Assembly: GCF_008065115.1 (NCBI RefSeq)
Contig: NZ_CP042913.1
Location: 1,400,338-1,464,337, forward strand
DNA from: Bythopirellula goksoeyrii
GTDB lineage: Bacteria > Planctomycetota > Planctomycetia > Pirellulales > Lacipirellulaceae
Direction of reading: 5' to 3'
DNA length: 64,000 nt
In this document: positions 17,915 to 28,417 of the stretch, in pieces
Layout of the letters: each line of letters begins with the position of its first letter
Numbering within the stretch: the stretch's first letter is position 1
Notes under the pieces: generated by a model
The model's input: the letters and a program-made list of their open reading frames with translations, nothing else
Told to the model about the DNA's origin: nothing
Database searches by the model: none
Position numbers and translations under genes: made by a program

Positions 17915-18949
17915 ATGAGCGTAAAATGTCTCAAGCAGTTAAAGCTTAAACGTTTCGAACAGAACCCTATTCTCTCTCCAAATCCCATGCATGATTGGGA
18001 GAGCTTGGTCACAACCAACCCTGGCGCGTGGTATGATGAAGAAACTGGTAAGGTCATGCTGCTCTATCGAGCTGCAGGGAATGATGCGGAGCATGTTGTC
18101 CGCCTGGCCTTAGCAACGAGCGAGGACGGGTATCACTTTCAAAGGCACGATACCCCCTTTTTCTCTCCTAGCAAGGATGGTTTCGACGCAGGGTGTGTGG
18201 AGGATCCTCGCATTGTCAATCATGATGGCTGCTACTTAATCACCTATGCCACGCGCCCCTATCCGCCAGGCGAGTATTGGCTGTCACCGCGCAAACGTTG
18301 GCGTCCTCCACTAGTAAATCCCTGTTACCCTCATGCTTTTCGGACGAATTCAACGAGTACTGGATTGCTCATTACTCATGATTTTCGGACGTTCATCCGA
18401 GCGGGAAGAATTACTGATCCGACGCTCGATGACCGAGACGTAGTATTATTTCCTGAAAAGATTGGAGGAGAATACTACATGATGCACCGACCCATGGAGT
18501 GGGTGGGAGATGAATACGGCACTGTCTTCCCTAGCATCTGGATTGCGCACGGGGAAGATCTGCTCAAGCTCGGTAATAGTCAACTATTGGTTAGCGCCAA
18601 ATACGATTGGGAGACGAAGATTGGAGGAAACACGCCTCCAATACTCACCGATGAAGGGTGGCTGACTATTTATCACGCAGTTGGGCCTGACGAACACTAT
18701 CGATTAGGTGCTCTCTTATTAGATAGAGATGACCCCACACGCGTCTTGCATCGCACACCAAATTGGATTCTACAGCCTGAACTTGACTATGAAATTCACG
18801 GCCCTTATGAAGGTTGCGTATTCCCATGTGGAAAGGTAGTTCTCAATGGCATACTCTTCGTCTATTACGGCGGAGCAGACAAGTATGTAGCGTTGGCAAC
18901 TTGTCCTTTGGATGAGATTATCGACCATTTACTCGCTTGCCCAGACTGA
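17915..18949 (+). CDS. GH130 family beta-mannoside phosphorylase-like enzyme
   Basis: A 344-residue cytoplasmic enzyme of glycoside hydrolase family 130, whose characterised members mostly phosphorolyse beta-mannosides to mannose 1-phosphate. Five-bladed propeller signatures are visible: NPGAWYDEETGKVMLLYRAA near residue 35, AGCVEDPRIV near 91 (the family EDPR motif with the catalytic-region Asp), KIGGNTPPILTDEGWLTIYH near 232, and VYYGGADKYVALAT near the C-terminus. There is no leader peptide. AGGA stands about 9 bases before the ATG. Next to a sodium symporter and two glycosidases, and with a surface GH26 mannanase upstream, it argues for intracellular phosphorolysis of mannan- or N-glycan-derived oligosaccharides. 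Some GH130 members are hydrolases, so the reaction is not certain. Confidence 0.9.
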   Translation: MSVKCLKQLKLKRFEQNPILSPNPMHDWESLVTTNPGAWYDEETGKVMLLYRAAGNDAEHVVRLALATSEDGYHFQRHDTPFFSPSKDGFDAGCVEDPRIVNHDGCYLITYATRPYPPGEYWLSPRKRWRPPLVNPCYPHAFRTNSTSTGLLITHDFRTFIRAGRITDPTLDDRDVVLFPEKIGGEYYMMHRPMEWVGDEYGTVFPSIWIAHGEDLLKLGNSQLLVSAKYDWETKIGGNTPPILTDEGWLTIYHAVGPDEHYRLGALLLDRDDPTRVLHRTPNWILQPELDYEIHGPYEGCVFPCGKVVLNGILFVYYGGADKYVALATCPLDEIIDHLLACPD

Positions 18950-18967
18950 CTATGGAGTTGGGAAACA

Positions 18968-20758
18968 ATGTGGCGTATCCGAAACCGCTCTATCGTAACA
19001 AAAGATAAACGTGCCATTACTTTTTGTGCTCACAACTTGAGAAATCAATTGGAGTACCCGAGGTTTCCGTTATTTCTTTTATGTGTTGTTCTTCTGTTTC
19101 AGTATTCAAACCTCACGATCTTTGCACAGGACGCCAACAAAAGTGTCACTTTGCGCTTGCCGCAAGGTCAATTCGAGCGATGGTCACAATTGACCTTCGA
19201 GATCGAGTTTGACCTAGCTACCGAACAAACCAAACGCGATTTACTGGACTCGGCAAATGTTGAAGTGATCGCTATTGCCTCAAATGGTGAGAAGATTGTC
19301 CTTCCTGCATTTACAAATCAGAAAGACGAAGCGCGCGGTCTTTGGCATTGCAGATTTACTCCCCGAGAGGTTGGCAGTTACACCGCGTACGCTCTGCTGA
19401 ACGGGGAAAGTAAAGCAGAGAGTGTACCAGTTGCGTTCAATGTTGTTGAAGGTTCTCGAAAGAGAGGGTTTCTGCGGGCTAATCAAAAAATGCCATACTT
19501 TATGCGATTTGACAATCAAGAATTGTTTCGCGGAATTGGCTTGAATATTGGATGGGAGCCCCGTCGACGTAGGCATGCTGAACATACTTACGATGTCTTG
19601 TTCCCCAAGCTTTCCGATCAAGGCATGAACACGGTCCGAACTTGGATGTGTCCCTGGAATATGCCCTTAGAATGGGACAGAGAATTGGGAGATCACAACC
19701 AGGATTCACTTAGACGGTTGGATGAATTGTTGGAGTTGGCAGAACTGAATGGCATCTACATAAATCTCGTACTAGGCTACCACGGAGAGTTGCAGACAGT
19801 TTCGGGTAGTTTTCCTGGCAACGATCGTTGGAAAGAGAATCCCTACAATTCCAAAAATGGTGGGCCTTGTAATACGCCGGAGGAGTTTTTCACGAACAAA
19901 GAAGCGATCACCTTGTACAAGCGAAAGCTGCGACATCTCGTAGCTAGAATTGCGTCACACCCTCATTTGCTTGCTTGGGAGTTTTGGAATGAAGTTGACC
20001 ACATTCAGAATCGAGGACCGGTTTCCGGAGCCGCTCTAGTTGCTTGGCACAAGGAGATGGCCGAATACCTACATGAAATTGATCCATACGGCCACCCGAT
20101 TACTACCAGCATCTCCGTCAAAGCACCGGACGGACTCTGGGAGATTGACGATATTGACCTGGTTATGCTCCATCCCTATGGAAAAACTGATGGACTGGTA
20201 AAACTTCTACGGCAGACCAACTCGAAGTTTGGCAAACCGGCAGTCGCTGGTGAATTCTCTTATTCCTGGAAGTCGGGAGATCGGAGTCAGGCGCAAAAGT
20301 TCAAGCGAGAACTACATCTTGGACTGTGGCGGGGAATGATGTCCCCGACACCCATTCTGCCTCTTACTTGGTGGTGGGAGTTTCACGATTCTCAAGGCGA
20401 TTGGAAGCTGTACAAGCCTGTTGCAAAGTTTTTGGCTTGCATGACTGAATCAAACAGCAAGGATTGGAGCGACATTGCTATAACAGCCAGCCAGGAATCC
20501 ATTGAGAGCCAATGTATCCGCATTAATGGCAGTCTATTTGTTTGGGTACACAATAAAGGGAGTTTGAAAGCCGCTGAATCCTCGATCTACTTCCATGAAG
20601 TACCCTCTGGAGATTATACGATGCGACTTTTCGATACGCTTTCCGGGGAGTTTCGTGAGTTGGAACAGGTTCAACTCGAAGAATCGAACGGCACCTCATC
20701 ACTTTCTCTTCCGTCGATAGATCCTGGGCAGGATATGGCGTTGATTATTGAAAGGTGA
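18968..20758 (+). CDS. DUF5060-containing glycoside hydrolase (GH-A), secreted
   Basis: A 596-residue protein with a long, basic N-terminal segment and a signal anchor (hydrophobic FPLFLLCVVLLFQYS around residue 35, then AQD). Residues ~60-160 fit the DUF5060 beta-sandwich found before cellulase-fold domains (WSQLTFEIEFDL, LWHCRFTPREVGSYTAYAL). The barrel follows, with GMNTVRTWMCPWNMP, LAWEFWNEVDH (acid/base candidate Glu342) and PAVAGEFSYS (nucleophile candidate Glu429). The final ~100 residues form another beta domain. It starts 18 bases after the GH130 gene. It likely hydrolyses an oligo- or polysaccharide outside the cytoplasm, mannan or glucomannan by context. Activity cannot be read more exactly. 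Confidence 0.82.
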   Translation: MWRIRNRSIVTKDKRAITFCAHNLRNQLEYPRFPLFLLCVVLLFQYSNLTIFAQDANKSVTLRLPQGQFERWSQLTFEIEFDLATEQTKRDLLDSANVEVIAIASNGEKIVLPAFTNQKDEARGLWHCRFTPREVGSYTAYALLNGESKAESVPVAFNVVEGSRKRGFLRANQKMPYFMRFDNQELFRGIGLNIGWEPRRRRHAEHTYDVLFPKLSDQGMNTVRTWMCPWNMPLEWDRELGDHNQDSLRRLDELLELAELNGIYINLVLGYHGELQTVSGSFPGNDRWKENPYNSKNGGPCNTPEEFFTNKEAITLYKRKLRHLVARIASHPHLLAWEFWNEVDHIQNRGPVSGAALVAWHKEMAEYLHEIDPYGHPITTSISVKAPDGLWEIDDIDLVMLHPYGKTDGLVKLLRQTNSKFGKPAVAGEFSYSWKSGDRSQAQKFKRELHLGLWRGMMSPTPILPLTWWWEFHDSQGDWKLYKPVAKFLACMTESNSKDWSDIAITASQESIESQCIRINGSLFVWVHNKGSLKAAESSIYFHEVPSGDYTMRLFDTLSGEFRELEQVQLEESNGTSSLSLPSIDPGQDMALIIER

Positions 20759-20809
20759 ATTCAATGCACGCGGATGTCCGACGTCAATTTGAAAATCCTC
20801 GATTGCCGG

Positions 20810-22048
20810 TTAATCGATCGAGATAAACTTCACAACGTCTCCATTTTGTGTTGTGAAATACATTTCTCCATCATCGTCCTCTCCAAAAGAAGTTATCGGC
20901 TTACCTCCTTTTAAAATCGTACGGTTTGCAGTGACTCGATCCGATGGTGCGTCATACCAGAGGGCCCAGATTTGACCGCTAACGTAGTCGCCATATACAT
21001 ACGCTCCTGACAAAGCAGGCACGGCCTTTCCACGGTATACGCTCCCGCCGGTTATAGATTTGCCAACACTATGGTTGTATACCCAAATAGGCTCGATGAG
21101 GTCTGATCTTGGACCGCTCCCGCTCCGATACCAATGAAAGTCGTGTTTCCCTTCGCGCAAACTCCAGCCGTAATTGCCACCCTTACGAATGATATTAATT
21201 TCCTCCCACTCATCTTGCCCCACATCAGCACCCCAGCATACTCCGCTGTCGCGATCGAATGACAATCGCCACACATTGCGGAGCCCTAACGCCCAGATTT
21301 CTTTTCGCGCATTTGGATGAGCGACAAACGGATTGTCTGGCGGAACTGCATAAGGTAGTCCCGACTCCTGTCGGTCAACATCAATTCGCAATACCTTGGC
21401 ATACAGTTCCTGAAGGCTCTGCGCATAGTCATGGGGATCGCCAGCGGCGCCGCCATCTCCCACTACGATGTATAGATATCCATCCGGACCAAATACAACC
21501 GTACCACCGTTGTGGTTGTTATAGGGTTGCGGAATCTGCATCAATACTCGCTCACTCTCAGGGTCGCCGACATTTTTATCGCTTGAGGAAGTCGAGAAGA
21601 CTGAAACAATGGTAAGATGGGGATTCTCGCTAGTTGGGAGTGCTGTGTAGCAAACAACGAATAGACCGTTTTCATTGAAGCGTGGATGAAAAGCCAAGCC
21701 AAGAAACCCTTCTTCATTATCCTCCGTCCGGAAATCGACTCGATCTCTTAGGTCCAGGAACAGCGGCGTTTGATTGACCATTCCTTCAGTTGGCACGATG
21801 TGAATGGTTCCTCGTTGCGTCGCCACAAACAGCCTCTTTGATCCGTCGCCTGCCCCCGTAGTAAGGACTGGTCGAACCTCTTGATGGAGGCCACTATCGA
21901 CTCCCGTCAACCAATCTGGCCAGACTCCAGAGTCAACTACTTTCTCAATGCCAATGACCAATGGCCGCTCGTCTATCTCAGTTTGGGCGACAGCGAGATC
22001 GGCAAGAAACAGCAGTACAAGACAACAGGCAACTCTGGAACGTTTCAT
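20810..22048 (-). CDS. PQQ-dependent sugar dehydrogenase-like (GSDH family), secreted
   Basis: A ~412-residue protein of the glucose/sorbosone dehydrogenase family, a six-bladed propeller that oxidises sugars with PQQ and passes electrons to the respiratory chain. I chose the ATG at 22048 because MKRSRVACCLVLLFLADLAVA is a clean signal peptide and GAAAGGGA precedes it; a longer frame runs to 22114 without function. Family marks include FLGLAFHPRFNENGLFVVCY, GPDGYLYIVVGDGG, NPFVAHPNARKEIWALGLRN and WGADVGQDEWEEINII. It is convergent with the glycosidase operon. Motif copy B lies 39-54 bases upstream of the start, well placed for operator control. Whether PQQ is made by this organism cannot be seen here. 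Calcium-dependent lactonase-type members are an alternative. Confidence 0.85.
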   Translation of the reverse strand: MKRSRVACCLVLLFLADLAVAQTEIDERPLVIGIEKVVDSGVWPDWLTGVDSGLHQEVRPVLTTGAGDGSKRLFVATQRGTIHIVPTEGMVNQTPLFLDLRDRVDFRTEDNEEGFLGLAFHPRFNENGLFVVCYTALPTSENPHLTIVSVFSTSSSDKNVGDPESERVLMQIPQPYNNHNGGTVVFGPDGYLYIVVGDGGAAGDPHDYAQSLQELYAKVLRIDVDRQESGLPYAVPPDNPFVAHPNARKEIWALGLRNVWRLSFDRDSGVCWGADVGQDEWEEINIIRKGGNYGWSLREGKHDFHWYRSGSGPRSDLIEPIWVYNHSVGKSITGGSVYRGKAVPALSGAYVYGDYVSGQIWALWYDAPSDRVTANRTILKGGKPITSFGEDDDGEMYFTTQNGDVVKFISID

Positions 22049-22086
22049 GCAACGATCCCTTTCAATGAAACTCAGGAATGAACGAA

Positions 22087-22102
22087 TTGCAACTACTTGC
22101 AC
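22087..22102. promoter_or_regulatory. 16-bp palindromic operator (motif copy B, best reference)
   Basis: TTGCAACTACTTGCAC has GCAA/TTGC arms around CTAC. Its reverse complement matches the copy at 6609 at 15 of 16 places; it matches the copy at 27200 at 14 of 16. It lies 39 bases before the sugar dehydrogenase ATG, in the expected promoter zone. Confidence 0.6.
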
Positions 22103-22279
22103 AGCGTAACCCAAGTTCGGTGCTTCTCAAAGTCGAATGGTCAAGGATTCCGTGAAAATGTCAGGCAGTCCGCGCGGCAAGTCGAGCTCACCGGGGCCTT
22201 AAGAATCCAAGAAAACCCCGAGATATCGAGGGGTAGATACGGGTCCATGCCATCTAGTACAATGCCCTGCTCGCCTTAG

Positions 22280-23317
<1,038 letters not shown>

Positions 23318-23526
23318 GTTGCTTACGCATTATAATTCGTGGCGAGCGTTCTTGTGAAGGTGGGATTGTCTCTGCATTCTACGTCGAACTCGTGGCAAGA
23401 TGTTTAAGACGTGCAGAGGTCCGGATTGCCGAAATCAGCGTCGAAATAGTTGAAAGGCTATGGCAATAGTTAAGACACCCCGATGATGCGAGCACCACCG
23501 GGGTGTCTATACCTCTTACATTTAAT
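23318..23526. other. Integrase-junction intergenic DNA
   Basis: About 210 bases between the truncated integrase and the PEP-CTERM gene. Beyond the terminator at 23473-23508, no gene or recognisable integrase N-terminal codons are present. This supports loss of the integrase 5' end by deletion rather than by a frameshift alone. Confidence 0.5.
23473..23508 (-). terminator. Hairpin terminator of the PEP-CTERM gene
   Basis: AGACACCCCG and CGGGGTGTCT form a perfect 10-bp stem with a 16-base loop, starting 19 bases beyond the stop codon of the leftward PEP-CTERM gene. It is followed on that strand by TTAACTATT, a poor U-tract. Confidence 0.6.
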
Positions 23527-24750
23527 CTAGCATTGGAGAGTGAACCTTCGCGAACGACCGTACCCAACAGCTCCAAATGCTATGATAGAAAGAACTGCAG
23601 ATGTCGGCTCAGGCACAGGTGCAAAATCCAGCCGCACGTTGTCGAAGAGGTAGGTGGCTCCGGCTTCCTGGCCATCTGCAACCATCACCAATCGCAGATC
23701 TCGCCCGATATCCGCCGATCCAGCTGGAATAGTAAGGCTAACAGAAACGTCTGTAAACGAAGTGCTGTTGGCCGATCCAACTGGAAAGATATTCTCACTC
23801 AACAATGAGGTGCCACCGCCAACTGCTTCAAAGTTCAACTTAAACGGGGTTGAGGTCGGTTCGGAGCCGGAATCATAGGCAACCCCGATCGTCCAAGTGT
23901 AAGTTCCCTCGGCAATTGTGGTCACGTCTTGGAAGAGTGCTCCAAAGCCCCCGCCGGAGTTTCGCAAGGCAATAAACCCTAATTGATCGCCCACCTGATT
24001 TGGTAGTGCTGGTGCAAGGGGCTTATATTCACCAGCGCTGTTCCCTAAGCTGGCAGGTCTTTGCCAAGCTAGAGGATCAAATAAATGCTGCCCTACGACA
24101 ACAGGTTCCGGAGTTCCCGCTGGAGGAGTATAGTCCATTCGGACATTGTCAAGGTTATAGGTCGCTCGTGAATTGGCAGGAACACTTCCGGCATCTTGCC
24201 CTTCTACCAATAAGACAGGCCGCAAGTATTGACCAATGTTAGCTGATCCGTTCGGGATTGTTACCGTTGCCGTCGCGCTTGTTAAATCGGTACTGTTGAA
24301 TGATCCTACCAAGAAATCGTTGGTTCCCAGAAACGCAAAAGGACCGAAGTCAACCGCTTCAAAGTTGATTTTAAAAGGTACGGTAGTCGGCTCAGCACCC
24401 GGTTCGCGGGCAACGTCGACTGTCACTGAGTATGTTCCCTCTTGTATTCGCGTCACATCTTGAAAGAAAGCCGCACCGCCAGCCTGTGTCCCACTGACCG
24501 ATAAAAATCCAACGTTGTTCCCATCCTGGCTAGGAAAAGGAGGGGCGGGTGAATAAGTGCCGACATCCCCACCAGACCAAGCTGCTAAACCCCAACTACC
24601 ACGACCATCAGTGGGAGCACTGGTTGCAGGCAAGGTAGGCGAATCAAACAATGCATTGTTCACCGGAATGTCGATCGCAAATGCATCGCCTGTTACCATT
24701 GCAGCGCCACAAATCATGGCTACTGCAAATGCTAGTTGTCTCATTTTCAT
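23527..24750 (-). CDS. PEP-CTERM protein with two tandem copies of an uncharacterised beta domain
   Basis: A ~407-residue secreted protein. I chose the ATG at 24750 because GAGGTG lies about 10 bases upstream and MKMRQLAFAVAMICGAAMV begins a clean signal peptide ending at AFA. Two homologous units follow (~residues 26-205 and ~215-395). Each runs: N-terminal strand, FPSQDGNNVGFLSV-type loop, FFQDVTRIQEGTYSVTVDVA or equivalent, PTxxPFKxNFEAV, a GSxNST segment, and a closing YxxDNVRxDY strand. The C-terminus VPEPTSAVLSIIAFG plus SRR is a PEP-CTERM anchor. The same domain occurs twice in the protein at 42.0-43.5 kb. It is probably a sugar-binding or structural jelly roll; I know no name for it. 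Confidence 0.83.
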   Translation of the reverse strand: MKMRQLAFAVAMICGAAMVTGDAFAIDIPVNNALFDSPTLPATSAPTDGRGSWGLAAWSGGDVGTYSPAPPFPSQDGNNVGFLSVSGTQAGGAAFFQDVTRIQEGTYSVTVDVAREPGAEPTTVPFKINFEAVDFGPFAFLGTNDFLVGSFNSTDLTSATATVTIPNGSANIGQYLRPVLLVEGQDAGSVPANSRATYNLDNVRMDYTPPAGTPEPVVVGQHLFDPLAWQRPASLGNSAGEYKPLAPALPNQVGDQLGFIALRNSGGGFGALFQDVTTIAEGTYTWTIGVAYDSGSEPTSTPFKLNFEAVGGGTSLLSENIFPVGSANSTSFTDVSVSLTIPAGSADIGRDLRLVMVADGQEAGATYLFDNVRLDFAPVPEPTSAVLSIIAFGAVGYGRSRRFTLQC

Positions 24751-25152
24751 TAGAACACACCTCGCTTCAAGAAAAGGGAAAGTAAACTCCGAGATCAAAA
24801 GTGATCACAACAAAAAAGTCAAGATAAAGTGATTTCCTTAAAACTTAAGGATTCGACTCACAGAACGTACTCCACGCAATACTCACAAGATGTCGTTTTG
24901 CTCACGACTTCCCACGTGCATCTCTTTCCCATATTTCCATGCGATGCAAGCTCCAACAAGGAGATTGTTTGTCTGGCAGGGTAATGTATTTTTGCGGCAA
25001 ATGAAGAAAATACAGGCGTTTTGAGAGCTGGGGCAGTCTCGTTGAGGGCGAATCAGAATCAGATAGGTCAATAAAATCGGAGAATATCACCACAAGAGCT
25101 TGGCGTCAGCACATGAAGATAGCTGCGATTCGCCTCAATTGAACCAGTCCCG
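24751..25152. other. Intergenic, no gene seen
   Basis: About 400 AT-rich bases between two leftward genes. They must hold the promoter of the PEP-CTERM gene and the 3' trailer of the sialidase-like gene. Short frames here have no coding character, and I see no strong hairpin or repeat. Confidence 0.5.
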
Positions 25153-26865
25153 TCAATACCAAGCCAACAATCGAAAGTCCTTAATCCGATGAAATGTTGA
25201 TAAATCAGCATCGTGGAAGTGACCTGATTCTCGTGCCGTTCGCGAAAGGATGACGATGTCATCTCCATCAATTAGCATGGAGGGATACATAAACGATTGG
25301 CCAGGGGTAGGTGCAAAAGCCACGCAGCCGGCAGGCAACCAATTTAGCCCATCATGGCCAAAGTAAAGCATGAGATACCTTCTGTCCGGAGCTTCTTCTC
25401 CCAAAGGTCCCATGGCTAGGTTACATGCCATCCAGAAAAGATTCGTCTTTGAATCGTGAAGAATGGCGAACTTGCTTTGCGCACCCGGCCAAGGATAATG
25501 TTGATCATACGATAGAGTGAGTTGACCATTTTTGTCCTCTAGATCAAATAAGGTTGCGATTGCAGGTGTTCCTCCTGGATTTGGGTTCACTCGAGCCGCG
25601 ATGCGAATTTGATCGTCGACGAGCATTAGGTTTCCTTCAAGATTCCAGTCGCGAAAGCGACTTTTCTCTTTCTGCGAAGCATAGCGTTTTGTACCAGTGG
25701 GACGAAACTCTGGCGGCGTCATCACAGGTTCGAGAAAATTTGAGACCCTCCAAGCTTTAGGATCAAGGAGATCCATAGATAGATCTCCAGCGATTGCCAC
25801 GGTGCCCTGATGATTCTTGTCGAGAACCCAGTAGAGATTTTCATCTTTTTCGACGAAGTTTGTTTGACAGTTCCAAAAAGGACCTTCCATGACTTTAACA
25901 GCTTCGGTCCAGCTCTCACCGTTGTCACTGCTACACATATAATAAACATCTTGATGTTGCTTCGGTTGGGTAAATAAATAGAGCTTGTCTTGTGCCAAGA
26001 ATGGAGTTGCTTCGGCGTACGGCAGATCGGGCATTCGCTCCCAAGTCTTACCTCCATTTTTGCTCTTGGTGACTATAATATATCCACCTTCTTTTTTTCC
26101 TACCCGTGAGGGACGTTTCCAACAAGGACTGAACGCGATGAATTCACCATTAGGAAGCTGAATAAACCCTGGGTCGTGGATAAAGTATCTGAGGCTGGGT
26201 ACTTCGGCGGCGATGGTATAGTGCTGTGCCAGCGGAGGATCAAATGGTGAACCTTGACGTCTGGAAACTGCTCCAACACTTCCAGAGATCATAGGAGTTT
26301 CCGCAATGATAATGCACCACTTTCCCTTGCTGATGGGTACTGGTTGCGTTTCACTGCTGGGATGCGACTTGAGGACTACCTTAGGCGAAGGTAAATCAAT
26401 TCGCTCGTCCTTTTCTACATGTTTTGCATATACATTGCAGAGTAGACCATCCCATTGCTCGCCAAAGGGGGCGAATTCAGCGATTCCTTTGACTAAACGA
26501 AATCCACGCCTCTCCAGTTCAGGTACTTGGCTGAACGATTGCAAACGCCTTATCGGGGTAATGGCATAAACCAGTCCCGGTTTTGTGCAAACCTTGCGTG
26601 TTCCGATGAAATTGGTGCGGATAAAATCTTTACCTATGAGTTCTTTCGGGAGATCGGTAAAGACAAAATCTGTATCAAGGAATGCCATTACACCAAGCTG
26701 AAGACTTTCTGTTTTCCACTCGAGTGGCAATAGCTCAGCAAAGTTATCATCTTGCAAGTCGTTAGCCTGAACAGTGACCGGAATGCCTATGAAAGCTATC
26801 GAGGCAACTAGTACTGATAGCTCGCGTACGAAGTAGAGGCGTGTACGTTTCGAGAAAGCTAACAT
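25153..26865 (-). CDS. Sialidase-like (BNR/Asp-box) propeller protein, secreted
   Basis: A ~570-residue protein. The ATG at 26865 is preferred because it gives a signal peptide (VLVASIAFIGIPVTVQA); the longer frame to 26985 adds an unlikely polar leader. Two Asp-box motifs, SKNGGKTW and SSDNGESW, mark a sialidase/BNR six-bladed propeller (residues ~230-560). The first ~200 residues form a separate domain with no family I know. Other blocks are FIHDPGFIQLPNGEFIAFSP and MYPSMLIDGDDIVILSRTAR. Asp-boxes stabilise the fold but do not prove sialidase activity; many planctomycetal homologues act on other sugars or are uncharacterised. Motif copy C lies in the divergent region 335 bases upstream. It is a neighbour of the dipeptide epimerase. 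Confidence 0.75.
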   Translation of the reverse strand: MLAFSKRTRLYFVRELSVLVASIAFIGIPVTVQANDLQDDNFAELLPLEWKTESLQLGVMAFLDTDFVFTDLPKELIGKDFIRTNFIGTRKVCTKPGLVYAITPIRRLQSFSQVPELERRGFRLVKGIAEFAPFGEQWDGLLCNVYAKHVEKDERIDLPSPKVVLKSHPSSETQPVPISKGKWCIIIAETPMISGSVGAVSRRQGSPFDPPLAQHYTIAAEVPSLRYFIHDPGFIQLPNGEFIAFSPCWKRPSRVGKKEGGYIIVTKSKNGGKTWERMPDLPYAEATPFLAQDKLYLFTQPKQHQDVYYMCSSDNGESWTEAVKVMEGPFWNCQTNFVEKDENLYWVLDKNHQGTVAIAGDLSMDLLDPKAWRVSNFLEPVMTPPEFRPTGTKRYASQKEKSRFRDWNLEGNLMLVDDQIRIAARVNPNPGGTPAIATLFDLEDKNGQLTLSYDQHYPWPGAQSKFAILHDSKTNLFWMACNLAMGPLGEEAPDRRYLMLYFGHDGLNWLPAGCVAFAPTPGQSFMYPSMLIDGDDIVILSRTARESGHFHDADLSTFHRIKDFRLLAWY

Positions 26866-27347
26866 TGAACTCTTACTGACTGTGATCGTGCAAAGGGCAC
26901 AAGGCTGCTGGGTTAAGTGCAGTCCACTCAAGGAGGAAGGATTATAAGTTGAAGGGGCCTCAACAGAGCCTGTCCCAGCGTTCATGCTCGGCCCGACTCA
27001 ACCGACATTTCCCCACAGTCTTTCACGCAAGGTTTTCACTAACAAGGAGTATTTGCATCTCTTACAGGGAGAGTTTTTAGCTAATCACATGCTAGATACT
27101 GCCTGCTTAGTTATCCTTATGGGACTAAGTATCTGGACGCATGAATCTTAAGTTTTTATTTGAGTGTATGAGATCGCAAGTCATTTTCGCTCATGGGAGT
27201 TGCAAGTAGTTACAATACCTGCAACTTGAGAGATCAAGCCTTTCCGTTCAAGTCGGGCGAGACCGCTTGGACCAACTGCGAGTTATTCGGAGAAAAGGCA
27301 TAAGTTCACATTCGGCCACTAATTGGTTGTCGAGCGGAGATATTAGC
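26866..27347. other. Divergent regulatory region, sialidase-like / dipeptide epimerase
   Basis: About 480 bases with motif copy C at 27200-27215 and no convincing gene. GCGGAGATATTAGC directly before 27348 is the ribosome site of the epimerase. The region could serve both divergent genes. Confidence 0.55.
27200..27215. promoter_or_regulatory. 16-bp palindromic operator (motif copy C)
   Basis: TTGCAAGTAGTTACAA matches the reverse complement of the 22087 copy at 14 of 16 places. It lies 132 bases before the epimerase start and 334 bases before the divergent sialidase-like gene, on the island side of tRNA-Lys. Confidence 0.55.
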
Positions 27348-28367
27348 ATGAAACTACTACTTCACGAAATATCAGTCCCTCTTCTCAAGCCGTTTAAGAT
27401 CTCTCGGGGCACTGTGAATGAACAAACAATCTTGATTGTCGAACTCCAGAAAGACGGCCAGAGTGGGTTCGGCGAAGTCGGTGAAAACGGCTATTACGGC
27501 CATTCACTGGAAACCATGACAGAATCCATTCTTCGTGTCACATCTCGCGTAGAATCAACTTGCCTGTCCTCGGGCGATGCCGTTTGGGAAGCTGTCAATG
27601 AGCAGCTTTCCTCTGACCGATTTGCACTCTCTGCCTTGGATATGGCTGCACAAGATCTTTTTGCTAAACTCCACGGTCGCCCCTGTTATCAAGAATGGGG
27701 TTTGCAATGGACGAGCTTACCTGAATCCAGTTTTACAATCAGTATCGGCACTCCGGAGGAAATGGTACTCCAACTCAAGGAACAACCTGGTTGGAGGATC
27801 TACAAAATCAAACTAGGGGTGCCTGACGATATTGAGATCGTTCGTGCTTTGCGACTCCATACGGATGCGGTGCTGCGTGTCGACGCTAATTGTGCATGGA
27901 CTGTACAAGAAGCTATCACAAAATCCATCGTTCTTAAAGATCTCGGTGTCGAGTTTATCGAGCAACCACTACCTCGGGAATCAACAAAGGAAGAGCAAGA
28001 ACTGGTCTACCGAGAATCTGCATTGCCGATCATCGCCGATGAGAGTTGTTGCCTCCCTAGAGATGTCGAACGTTGTGCCGGAGCCTTTCACGGGATCAAT
28101 GTGAAATTGTGTAAATGTGGCGGGCCAACTCCCGCCCTTGCGATGCTCAAGCAAGCGCGCTCACTAGGCTTACACACAATGATAGGCTGCATGCTCGAGA
28201 CTTCAATTGGCATTTCGGCGGCTGCCCAATTACTGCCTTTGTTAGATTACGCCGATCTTGATGGAGCGATTCTTTTAGGCAATGACCCCGCAGAAGGTGT
28301 AACAATTGATAGAGGCGTCGTGTCTTTGGCGAATCGTCCTGGATGTGGCGGTCGTTTGAAGCAGTAA
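27348..28367 (+). CDS. Dipeptide epimerase (enolase superfamily, L-Ala-D/L-Glu epimerase-like)
   Basis: A 339-residue cytoplasmic enzyme of the muconate-lactonizing branch of the enolase superfamily. All catalytic landmarks are present: the KIK pair with Lys153 and Lys155, metal ligands Asp179 (RVDANCAW), Glu205 (EFIEQPL) and Asp231 (IIADES), and Lys253 (GINVKLCKCGG). GCMLETSIGISAAA near 285 is typical of dipeptide epimerases, which invert the second residue of L-Ala-D/L-Glu or related dipeptides and normally help recycle murein peptides. The ATG at 27348 has GGAG at a good distance; an upstream TTG frame start is ignored. It precedes L-serine ammonia-lyase by ~50 bases, suggesting joint catabolism of peptide-derived amino acids. 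Specificity cannot be set from sequence. Confidence 0.88.
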   Translation: MKLLLHEISVPLLKPFKISRGTVNEQTILIVELQKDGQSGFGEVGENGYYGHSLETMTESILRVTSRVESTCLSSGDAVWEAVNEQLSSDRFALSALDMAAQDLFAKLHGRPCYQEWGLQWTSLPESSFTISIGTPEEMVLQLKEQPGWRIYKIKLGVPDDIEIVRALRLHTDAVLRVDANCAWTVQEAITKSIVLKDLGVEFIEQPLPRESTKEEQELVYRESALPIIADESCCLPRDVERCAGAFHGINVKLCKCGGPTPALAMLKQARSLGLHTMIGCMLETSIGISAAAQLLPLLDYADLDGAILLGNDPAEGVTIDRGVVSLANRPGCGGRLKQ

Positions 28368-28417
28368 ACACGTGTCATCCAAACAATTTCCGAACGACAA
28401 TACAGAGGCACACTCCT

